From: a virus
IMG/VR virus record: IMGVR_UViG_3300028388_005617
Coordinates: 1-48,762 of that record
Strand: one strand, 5' to 3'
DNA length: 48,762 bases
The notes beneath the pieces were generated by a model. It had not been told where the DNA came from. It worked only from the letters and a program-made list of their open reading frames with translations, and did not search any database. Position numbers and translations under genes: made by a program. Of the stretch, positions 15,867-22,944 are shown piece by piece. Numbering within the stretch: position 1 is the stretch's first letter; each line of letters opens with the position of its first letter.

Positions 15867-17474
15867 CTAGGCTTGGTGCCATACATTGCCTTCATCGTCA
15901 ATGATAACCTCTTTTTGATTTTTGCCATCGTCAATAAATCCAAAGGGTAGAATGTCTTCTATTAAAGAACCTTCGTTTTCTTCTTGAAGTTGTTTTCTCA
16001 CGTCTGTATCTGTGAGTTCTTTGAAATATGGTTGGTCAATGAGCCATGCAAAAAGCACTAAGGTCATGGCTAGGTCATCATGTTTACCATCCTCTGCCCC
16101 ATAAGAATCTTTTCGTGCAACAAATGTGGTGAGCTCCGAAATGGTTTCAAAGTCATTGACAATAAGTTTATCACGTTCAATCATTTCTTTAAGGTTTGCA
16201 CAACCAAAACGTTTGATTGGCGACGTTGTTCTTACACCCGACTGCACCTTTTTGCCAAACCCACCATTGACCTGTTGCCCACTTCGACCTTTGAAGCTCA
16301 CGGCTAGCATATTTTCATATTCGTAATCTGAAATAAGAGAGTCAGCCACAACGATTCCAGCGTCGTTGATTTCAACTAATATATAAGCATTATTGTAATG
16401 CTTGGCCGTTGCTTCAATAACGCTTGGGTACACAATTGGTGTAATGCCTTGGCTACGGTATTTGGCCACTTGCACATACGGTATTTGAGTGACGTCAAAG
16501 ACTGAAAACGCAGAATAGTCACCGCCTATACCTCGACTCACATCCACAACAATCACATAGTCATGATCATTTTCAACATGTTTGTGTACGTCAAGACCAT
16601 TGGATGAATGTTTTGGTGGTCGAAATACCAACGATTTAAGTTTGGATGTTTCAATAAGGGTGTTTTGAGACCCAATAAAATCACAGTCAAATTCTTGGGC
16701 AAATTGTGCTTCGGACGTATTTTTTATGATCTGCTCCTTCCATTCTTCATCTCGACCCGGCACGTCGGACCAGTGAACTGCAATGGGTGTATAACTTGAG
16801 CGTCTTTCTTCGGCGTCGATCCAAAGCTTGTAGAACATATTCAACCCATTAGGGGTTGATACAATAAAGACTTTGGTGGTCTTACCGGAAGAAATGGTTG
16901 GATACACCGACGAAAAAAAGTCATCGGCGATATTATTTGGCACAAAGGCAAACTCATCCAAAAAAATGATATTGTACGATGACCCACGTACTGCACTTGA
17001 CGATGTAGATGAAGCGACAATTTTTGATCCATTTTCAAGTTCAATATTTCCCTTATTCCACACCACCACACCTTGCTGTAACCAAAGTGGCAAATGTTCA
17101 TAAGCTAATTGTGCTTTGGAAAGTAGCTCACGGGCAAGTGCACCCTTATTGGCTAAGATGGCTACATTCTGCTGGTCATTGAAAAGCACATACCAAAGTA
17201 AGTATGCAATAATCGTGGTTGACTTACCACTTTGCCGCGCCATTTTGCAAATGACAAACCGTTTATCATGAAACGTGTTGATCATTTTGGACTGATAATG
17301 ATATGGCTTGAATTGGATCAAGCCTTCGTCCAAATTTACAATTTTGACATAATTTTCTATAAAATATAGAGGGTGCTTGGAGCAACGTATGATTTCCTGT
17401 ATTTGCTCTTCGGTAAATTCAAGCTCGACGTTAGAAGCTTTTAGATTTGGATTACCTAAGTATGTTTCTCTCAT
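15867..17474 (-). CDS. 17: Large terminase subunit gp17 (packaging ATPase/nuclease)
   Basis: This is the motor protein that translocates DNA into the prohead and cuts the concatemer. The 535-residue protein (T4: 610) has Walker A ARQSGKST (79-86), Walker B IIFLDEFAF (169-177, D173 E174), the coupling motif VSTPNG and a C-terminal RNase-H-like nuclease with VVDVSRGIGGDYSAF (first catalytic Asp), EINDAG and the last acidic site in DGKHDDLAMTL. All catalytic positions are present. Its ATG overlaps the TGA of gene 16, so small and large subunits are coupled. It normally docks on the portal, whose gene is damaged in this sequence. Confidence 0.97.
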   Translation of the reverse strand: MRETYLGNPNLKASNVELEFTEEQIQEIIRCSKHPLYFIENYVKIVNLDEGLIQFKPYHYQSKMINTFHDKRFVICKMARQSGKSTTIIAYLLWYVLFNDQQNVAILANKGALARELLSKAQLAYEHLPLWLQQGVVVWNKGNIELENGSKIVASSTSSSAVRGSSYNIIFLDEFAFVPNNIADDFFSSVYPTISSGKTTKVFIVSTPNGLNMFYKLWIDAEERRSSYTPIAVHWSDVPGRDEEWKEQIIKNTSEAQFAQEFDCDFIGSQNTLIETSKLKSLVFRPPKHSSNGLDVHKHVENDHDYVIVVDVSRGIGGDYSAFSVFDVTQIPYVQVAKYRSQGITPIVYPSVIEATAKHYNNAYILVEINDAGIVVADSLISDYEYENMLAVSFKGRSGQQVNGGFGKKVQSGVRTTSPIKRFGCANLKEMIERDKLIVNDFETISELTTFVARKDSYGAEDGKHDDLAMTLVLFAWLIDQPYFKELTDTDVRKQLQEENEGSLIEDILPFGFIDDGKNQKEVIIDDEGNVWHQA

Positions 17475-17950
17475 GATTCATCTTCGCTTGGCTCATTTTT
17501 TGCGTCTTTTAGCATTTTTTGTAAGTCCGAAGTCGACCCCACAAACAAGGCATTGGTGACATTGGTTGGTGAATTTTTGGATTTCTCTTTGAGTTCCTTG
17601 GTTCGTTTTTGAATTTCCATAAGGTCTTTGTTGGTGTCGACAATCGTTCTCATGAGTTGCGACATGACCTCAAATACACGTGGGTGCTCGGTTTCATTTG
17701 CCACCGTCATTAGTCGGTCGAGGGCATCTTGACCTTTGGTGAGTAGGTCATGTAGATTGCTACGTGCAAGTCGGTAATCTTCATCGATTTCGTCTTCACG
17801 CAACCGTTCCTTGGCTTCTTGGTTAGAAACTTCTGCCACCTCAACACGTTCGATTTCTTGTTGAATGGACGTCGCAGTCTTGGTTAAATCCTTCGTTACC
17901 TGAGAAGCGATACCAAGAGCATTGCTAATGTCCTTTTCAAAATCTGCCAT
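17471..17950 (-). CDS. 16: Small terminase subunit gp16
   Basis: This 159-residue protein (T4: 164) lies directly upstream of and overlaps gp17, the universal place of the T4 small terminase. It is helical, with coiled-coil-prone stretches (IQQEIERVEVAEVSNQEAKERL, split across residues 29-50, and a second helix near 85-125) as expected for the oligomeric DNA-recognition subunit. The central RSNLHDLLTKGQDALDRLM segment is the usual gp16 oligomerisation region. No helix-turn-helix is obvious. The assignment rests mainly on synteny, size and coiled-coil content. Confidence 0.85.
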   Translation of the reverse strand: MADFEKDISNALGIASQVTKDLTKTATSIQQEIERVEVAEVSNQEAKERLREDEIDEDYRLARSNLHDLLTKGQDALDRLMTVANETEHPRVFEVMSQLMRTIVDTNKDLMEIQKRTKELKEKSKNSPTNVTNALFVGSTSDLQKMLKDAKNEPSEDES

Positions 17951-17956
17951 GTTGTA

Positions 17957-18724
17957 TTATGATATTGTCGTTGAAAATCCAAAGTCGTCATCTGCGTTTA
18001 TTTCATCAACGGTTTTGCCTTCAAGTGTGGGTGTTGTGGATACGGAAGATTCAATTTCAGAATCTAAAGATGTCGATGAATAAGTCTGAACATTAGCACT
18101 TCGAATAACTTTTGCATCTGTATCGACTGGACCATAAATCAATGCCCTCATCGTAAAACTTAAATTCCAAAGGATTGACCGACGTTGGTCAAAATTGCCT
18201 TCGAACTCTTCTTGAGAAGTAACGGAGTTCAACGCAATAGGAATGTCATCAATAAGTGATAATTCGTCTATTGTGGAAACACTAACATTGAATTCGGGAC
18301 TAAAATAAGGTAAAATTTGCTCTAAAATTCGAGTTCCATCTTCAGCATTTCTTACAAAAATAGAAAGCGAAAAATCAAGATCATATGGGATAGGTACAAA
18401 CTGGGACGTTAGTACCTCATTGTTAGCGGCCAAGGTTGCAACATTTTTACGAACTTTATTAAGCTTCCTCTCTGCTGAATACGTAAGTGACTCTAAATTG
18501 AATCCAATCCTTGGTGTATCAATGGCTACGTTTTGGTCAAGATTTGGGTCGCGTCTAAGACGCACTAAAAACTTTTCTTTTGGACCATAGCTTATTGGCA
18601 CTTTCACAAGCTTGACACCATTTTCACTAGCATCGCGACGAACAATGGTAATGTCATTGAAAAGCGTTCCAAATGCAACGACATACTTACGAATAAGTCC
18701 ATGGTAAAAATTTTGCTGAAACAT
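17957..18724 (-). CDS. 15: Tail completion / sheath terminator gp15
   Basis: This is the protein that caps the finished tail and connects it to the neck (T4: 272 residues; here 255). The N-terminus FQQNFYHGLIRKYVVAFGTLFNDITI is a hallmark of gp15, as are VPISYGPKEKFLVRL and the central IPYDLDFSLSIFVRNAEDGTRILEQILPYFSPEF block. A Ser/Thr-rich tail follows. It lies between gp16 and gp14; its ATG shares bases with the gene 14 stop (TAATG). It is probably part of one late transcript running 13-14-15-16-17. Confidence 0.93.
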   Translation of the reverse strand: MFQQNFYHGLIRKYVVAFGTLFNDITIVRRDASENGVKLVKVPISYGPKEKFLVRLRRDPNLDQNVAIDTPRIGFNLESLTYSAERKLNKVRKNVATLAANNEVLTSQFVPIPYDLDFSLSIFVRNAEDGTRILEQILPYFSPEFNVSVSTIDELSLIDDIPIALNSVTSQEEFEGNFDQRRSILWNLSFTMRALIYGPVDTDAKVIRSANVQTYSSTSLDSEIESSVSTTPTLEGKTVDEINADDDFGFSTTIS

Positions 18725-19575
18725 TAGTAATTGCCCTCGCTAAATGGATCATTTTCACTAAAATCAAACACACTATCAGCTTCTATTTGAAAAATGTCGC
18801 CATCGTCTAGTGGATCAGATTGATCCTTTGTGAATGTGCTTGTTTCTACTGTGAACACCGCATTGCTTGTATTTCCTGTTATGATTTCAGTAGGATTATA
18901 TTGCCCTGTGGCATTGAATACTTGAAGTATGTATGATGAATTTGACCAAGATTTCACTTCAGCCGTTACATTATTTGCATTGCCAGTGACGACTTCGCCA
19001 ATAGTAAAGTCCCCTGTACCAGTGTTGGCCATTTGCAAACTTATCGTTGTGGAATATCTTGATTCAATAGCGTCAATTGTTGTATTTCCAGTATCAATAG
19101 ATTCTCCTGAATAAGTAAATAGCTCACATCTTAATTCATAAGTGTAAAGTTTACCTGCTTGGAAAAATACTTCTTCATGCTCGACAAATTTTATTTCAAA
19201 TAATTTACCACCAAGTGGAAACCAAATTAGATCCCCTTCTTTTGGACGAAGAGGTGAAAGCGATGGAAGTGCATCCTCAAAACGGGATTTTGCCACCGTG
19301 AATGTGATTTCGTCTTGAATTTCAAGTCCAAAGGCTTGAAGGAATTCTCCACCCCCTTGATAGCCATCGACATCTTTTATGTACATTTCAAGAGCAGTCG
19401 CCGATTCAAATTTCGAAATATCGTCTTCGCCAAACAACCGATCTTCATCCACAAGTGTTCGTGGCATGTAAAATGTTTCTACGCCATAAATTTTGATCGA
19501 CTCAATAATTAAGTCCTCAAAAGTGTTTTGCGTGTTGGCAAATGAATAATTTGTGAAGTACGAATTTAGAGGCAT
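18724..19575 (-). CDS. 14: Neck protein gp14
   Basis: gp14 forms, with gp13, the neck between portal and tail. The N-terminus MPLNSYFTNYSF...NTQNTFEDLIIESIKIYG is typical, followed by DLIWFPLGGKLFEIKFVEHE. I start it at the ATG at 19575; a TTG at 19584 in the same frame would overlap gene 13 but is a poorer candidate. The 283-residue product is longer than T4 gp14 (256). The excess is mainly a beta-rich module near residues 187-247 with two GEVVTGNANNVTAEV / TEIITGNTSNAVFTV repeats, also found in other virion proteins of this genome. This looks like an inserted decorative domain. Confidence 0.9.
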   Translation of the reverse strand: MPLNSYFTNYSFANTQNTFEDLIIESIKIYGVETFYMPRTLVDEDRLFGEDDISKFESATALEMYIKDVDGYQGGGEFLQAFGLEIQDEITFTVAKSRFEDALPSLSPLRPKEGDLIWFPLGGKLFEIKFVEHEEVFFQAGKLYTYELRCELFTYSGESIDTGNTTIDAIESRYSTTISLQMANTGTGDFTIGEVVTGNANNVTAEVKSWSNSSYILQVFNATGQYNPTEIITGNTSNAVFTVETSTFTKDQSDPLDDGDIFQIEADSVFDFSENDPFSEGNY

Positions 19576-19576
19576 A

Positions 19577-20317
19577 TCACCCAATCATATCTAATACAAC
19601 GCCTGATGAGCCTGAAATAATATCCTGCTCCATCTTTTCGATTTCTTGTTGCGCTTCGTCGTAAATACGTTGGCCGTTCATGGTGAGTCCACCAGGTAAC
19701 TGAATTCCTTCAAATTTTTTCAAATTTTCACCCCATTGTCGCTTGATCAACTGTGTAGTATAGTCGCGCAACCAGCGATCCCCATAAACGTCCGAAAAAG
19801 ATTCGGGGTCAATGAGCCGGTAGACTTCTAAAATGATGTAATCGCCCACGTCTACGTCTTCCACCCAATCCATATCAATATAGATACGGTTGATATGACG
19901 ATTAAACCTTATTGGCTTTTCACCCACAAACAACTTGTCAGCTTCTGCCAAATTCATCATAGTAATGTAATAATGTGAAAATGTGGCAGATGAAAAATCG
20001 TAGACATCGTTAAGACGAAGTTGGTATCTAACATCAAACATGTTAGCCACACGCTTGTCGGTTGGATCAAAAACGCGCACAACTCCAAGAATCGCGTCAT
20101 CGACTTCGACATACTTATCGTCGATATTTTGTTGGGTGACTTCATGGGCAATGTACGTTCTTTCTGCTCCATCGTAATGATAGTCATGGTAGAATTTTAA
20201 GGCATCGTCAATGCGATCTTCGGCTTGGGTGTCATCAACGTTAATTTCAATGACAGGTTTGCCTAGCTTTCTAAGACAATATTCCTTTAATTCATTTCTT
20301 GTGGTGGGATTGGCCAT
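19577..20317 (-). CDS. 13: Neck protein gp13
   Basis: This is the head-completion/neck protein that seals the packaged head (T4: 309 residues; here 246). The N-terminus TRNELKEYCLRKLGKPVIEINV and the following DRIDDALKFYHDYHYDG are highly characteristic, as is the C-terminal WGENLKKFEGIQLPGGLTMNGQ block. It opens the minus-strand neck/terminase operon and faces the plus-strand heptose cassette. A near-match late promoter (CATAAATA) lies 38 bases upstream. Confidence 0.92.
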   Translation of the reverse strand: MANPTTRNELKEYCLRKLGKPVIEINVDDTQAEDRIDDALKFYHDYHYDGAERTYIAHEVTQQNIDDKYVEVDDAILGVVRVFDPTDKRVANMFDVRYQLRLNDVYDFSSATFSHYYITMMNLAEADKLFVGEKPIRFNRHINRIYIDMDWVEDVDVGDYIILEVYRLIDPESFSDVYGDRWLRDYTTQLIKRQWGENLKKFEGIQLPGGLTMNGQRIYDEAQQEIEKMEQDIISGSSGVVLDMIG

Positions 20318-20354
20318 TTTTTGGTCAAGCTAAATATTTGGTAGATTATGCTTA

Positions 20355-20362
20355 TATTTATG
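20355..20362 (-). promoter_or_regulatory. Near-consensus late promoter before gene 13
   Basis: Minus-strand CATAAATA (seven of eight bases of the T4 late octamer) lies 38 bases upstream of the gene 13 ATG, within the 71-base divergent gap to the heptose cassette. No convincing promoter for the plus-strand cassette is visible in the same gap. Confidence 0.5.
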
Positions 20363-20388
20363 TATCAATACATGACAAGTTCATTTTT

Positions 20389-21606
20389 ATGTACACAGGT
20401 GACATCGTAGTTATTGGCGACGTCTTCATCGACGAATACATCGTTGGCTCTACAAATCGTGTGAGTCCAGAAGCCCCTGTTCCGGTGGTCAATGAGCAAG
20501 AAAGGTTTAGACGCATGGGCGGAGCCGCCAATGTGTTTCGGATCATTCGTGAAAATGCTTCATCGAATGTATACCTTATTGGTGGATTTGATACGAAGGA
20601 CAAAGAATTTTTTGGCAAGGGCGCATTTAGTTGTTTTCCATCACATACTAACATAAAGACAAGGGTTGTTTCTAATGACCAACAAATTGTTCGCGTCGAT
20701 AAAGAAACAAAACATAATGTTGCTTTCTACGACATTAAAGAAGTTCTTGACGACATCGATTTGAACTCGATTGGCCTTGTGGTCTTGAGTGACTATGACA
20801 AAGGCGTCTTACAAAAAGATGACACACAAAAACTCATTGAATATTTATCAATCTATGGCATACCTGTCTTTGTAGATACCAAAGACAAGTTTTCTAAGTA
20901 TGCTGGTGCCCATGTAATCAAGGCCAATGAAACTGAATTTGAAAAATATTTCGAGCCTGTAGGATCGTATTACATCCAAACGCTTGGTAAACATGGGTGC
21001 AAACTTTACACCAATGATTCACTACAAGTGGTCAAAGATTTTGAGTCCGATCAAGTGTATGTGAGCGATGTTACCGGTGCTGGTGACACGTTTCTAGCCT
21101 TTTTATCACTTTATTTTAATGAGCAATGGGACATCACCTATGCTATTGAAATGGCCAACAAAGCTGCGGGGCTTTCGGTGCAACATCTTGGCAATCATTT
21201 AGTCAAACGACAAGATTTAGAACCACGTACCATTTTTACCAATGGGTGTTTTGACATTTTGCATCTTGGCCATATTTCATTGCTAAATTATGCACAATCC
21301 CTTGGCGACAGACTTGTGGTTGGCCTTAATTCTGACCGCTCCGTGAAACGTCTTAAAGGTGAAAATCGCCCCATCAATGATGAGCGTACTCGTAAACGTA
21401 TGCTAGAATTATTGGGATTTGAAGTGCATATTTTTGACGAAGATACTCCATACAACCTTATCAAGAAAGTCAAACCCCATGTCATCGTCAAGGGGGGCGA
21501 TTATGAAGTTAGCGAAGTGGTTGGCCGTGACTTGGCCGAAGTCAAACTTTTTGAGTATGTGGAAGATTTTTCAACAACGAACATAATAGATAAAATTAAA
21601 GAATGA
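20389..21606 (+). CDS. hldE: HldE-like bifunctional heptose-7-phosphate kinase / heptose-1-phosphate adenylyltransferase
   Basis: HldE makes ADP-D-glycero-beta-D-manno-heptose in two steps: a PfkB/ribokinase-type domain phosphorylates C1 of heptose-7-phosphate, and a nucleotidyltransferase domain adenylates heptose-1-phosphate. I start it at the ATG at 20389 (MYTGDIVVIGDVFIDEY), matching the bacterial start; the frame is open further upstream without good initiation. Of 405 residues (E. coli: 477), the first part has RVSPEAPVPVV, GGAANV, LSDYDKGVL and the VTGAGDTF active site (about 228-235). The second has TNGCFDILHLGH (about 284-295), NSDRSVKRLKGENRPIN, VKGGDYEV and the C-terminal STTNII motif. 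Both domains look intact. It leads a three-gene overlapping cassette. Confidence 0.92.
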   Translation: MYTGDIVVIGDVFIDEYIVGSTNRVSPEAPVPVVNEQERFRRMGGAANVFRIIRENASSNVYLIGGFDTKDKEFFGKGAFSCFPSHTNIKTRVVSNDQQIVRVDKETKHNVAFYDIKEVLDDIDLNSIGLVVLSDYDKGVLQKDDTQKLIEYLSIYGIPVFVDTKDKFSKYAGAHVIKANETEFEKYFEPVGSYYIQTLGKHGCKLYTNDSLQVVKDFESDQVYVSDVTGAGDTFLAFLSLYFNEQWDITYAIEMANKAAGLSVQHLGNHLVKRQDLEPRTIFTNGCFDILHLGHISLLNYAQSLGDRLVVGLNSDRSVKRLKGENRPINDERTRKRMLELLGFEVHIFDEDTPYNLIKKVKPHVIVKGGDYEVSEVVGRDLAEVKLFEYVEDFSTTNIIDKIKE

Positions 21607-21965
21607 GACTAGAAGGTTTTCAAAAAAAGGGATGGGGTCATGAGCTCATATGGGCAACCAACAATTTGTACTGTGGCAAACTCATGGTATTTGAAAAGGC
21701 AGGCAACAAATTTTCAATGCACTTTCATGCTACCAAAGATGAGTCTTGGTATGTACTAAAAGGGGAATTTGAGGTCAAGTGGATTCAAACCAAAGACGCT
21801 TCAGAAAGAACAGAAGTGTTGCGAGAAGGCGATACTTGGAGAAACGAGCCACTTGAACCCCATCAACTTATCGCTCGTACAGATGGTGCTACGATTTTGG
21901 AAGTGTCTACACCTGACAGCGTAGAAGACAATTACCGAGTGCAAAAAGGGGATTCCCAAAAATGA
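21603..21965 (+). CDS. Small cupin protein (phosphomannose-isomerase type)
   Basis: This 120-residue single-domain cupin has motif 1 G34..H40-F-H42-x4-E47-x6-G54 (with SMHFHATKDESWYVLKGEF) and motif 2 containing PHQ (H87). The four metal ligands are therefore present. The WGHELIWATN start resembles the cupin domain of type II mannose-6-phosphate isomerases and other sugar-phosphate cupins. It overlaps the end of hldE and the start of hldD by four bases each, so it almost certainly works on the same sugar. It may be an isomerase or epimerase step, but the substrate is not evident. It is not homologous to GmhA or GmhB, the usual missing steps. Confidence 0.75.
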   Translation: MRLEGFQKKGWGHELIWATNNLYCGKLMVFEKAGNKFSMHFHATKDESWYVLKGEFEVKWIQTKDASERTEVLREGDTWRNEPLEPHQLIARTDGATILEVSTPDSVEDNYRVQKGDSQK

Positions 21966-22906
21966 ATCACGTCATAATCACAGGTGGTCTTGGGTTTATT
22001 GGTAGCGAACTGATCACTAGAATTTCAGCCAAAAAAATCACATTGATAGAAACATGGGTGACAAATTCTGTCGCCCAAAGGAACATCAAAATTCACAAAA
22101 TGAAGAATTTGCGTCAAATTTTGCCAAAAGACGTAAAATTTTCAGTTTTACAGCTTGACGAATTCTGGTCAGAAGCCAATTCTGATATGTTCACTGATTG
22201 CGATTTAGTGTATCACCTAGGGGCAATTTCAAATACAAGGTGTACCGATTGGGATTTATTTCAAAAATACAACGTGGACGCCACCATTCGACTTATTCAA
22301 TGGTGTGACCGTCACAATATTCCAATGGTCAATGCTTCATCTGCGAGTGTCTATGGTGGGCACCAAGATATTTGTATTGAAGATAAGACGCCGGAAAAAC
22401 CACTCAATCATTATGCCACATCCAAAAAAATCATAGACAATCATATACGTCACGTCAATGTTGGTATTAGCATTGCGTCACTTCGCTATTTTAACGTGTA
22501 CTCGTTCTATGACATAAGAAACTTAAAGACTGAAGAGCATAAAATCCTTGAACAGCAATCTTCACCACACTACAAATGGAGCCGACAAGTAAAGGTGGAC
22601 AAAGACTACGAAATCAAACTTTTTGAGGGTTCTGAAAAAATCTTTCGCGATTTTATCAATGTTGGGCTAGTGGCCGAGTTGACAGCTCAATTTGGTCAAA
22701 AAATCCTAACACAAAAGGTCAAAGATGTATTTAATATTGGCACATCTACACCACGATCATTCATAGATGTTTTTGATAGTGTCAATGCATTAGCTGATCA
22801 AAAGGCCAAGGCTGTCATGGTTGACTTTCCTGTTGGCTTAAAAGAAGGGTATCAATATTATACCCAAGCATCTATGGATAAAACCTATGCTTTTTTGAAC
22901 TCGTAA
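21962..22906 (+). CDS. hldD: HldD-like ADP-heptose 6-epimerase (extended SDR)
   Basis: HldD converts ADP-D-glycero-manno-heptose to ADP-L-glycero-manno-heptose. The 314-residue protein (E. coli: 310) has a Rossmann GGLGFIGSEL at the N-terminus, YHLGAISNTRCTDWD (as HEGACSSTTEWD in HldD), NASSASVYGG, the YATSK catalytic Tyr/Lys, SLRYFNVY, LFEGSEKIFRDFINVG (family LFEGSENFKRDFVYVG) and a C-terminal KEGYQYYTQASM block (family KGRYQAFTQADL). These HldD-specific blocks separate it from generic UDP-sugar epimerases. It is the last gene of the cassette and is followed by a hairpin terminator. Retention of both HldE and HldD suggests active supply of the L-form for LPS-core or other glycans. Confidence 0.9.
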   Translation: MNHVIITGGLGFIGSELITRISAKKITLIETWVTNSVAQRNIKIHKMKNLRQILPKDVKFSVLQLDEFWSEANSDMFTDCDLVYHLGAISNTRCTDWDLFQKYNVDATIRLIQWCDRHNIPMVNASSASVYGGHQDICIEDKTPEKPLNHYATSKKIIDNHIRHVNVGISIASLRYFNVYSFYDIRNLKTEEHKILEQQSSPHYKWSRQVKVDKDYEIKLFEGSEKIFRDFINVGLVAELTAQFGQKILTQKVKDVFNIGTSTPRSFIDVFDSVNALADQKAKAVMVDFPVGLKEGYQYYTQASMDKTYAFLNS

Positions 22907-22918
22907 GGCAAAGGTTTT

Positions 22919-22938
22919 GGGGGTCACAATCGACCCCC
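22919..22938 (+). terminator. Terminator of the heptose cassette
   Basis: A 7-bp GC-rich stem GGGGGTC (22919-22925) / GACCCCC (22932-22938) with a 6-base loop is followed by TTTCCTTTATTC on the plus strand. It lies between the convergent hldD and carbamoyltransferase genes. On the minus strand the same stem lacks a following T-run. Confidence 0.75.
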
Positions 22939-22944
22939 TTTCCT

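Noticed and set aside
20299-20388. Upstream extension of HldE by 30 codons
   Set aside because: It would overlap the gp13 start on the other strand, uses a non-ATG codon, and adds residues absent from HldE proteins; the ATG at 20389 fits the family start.
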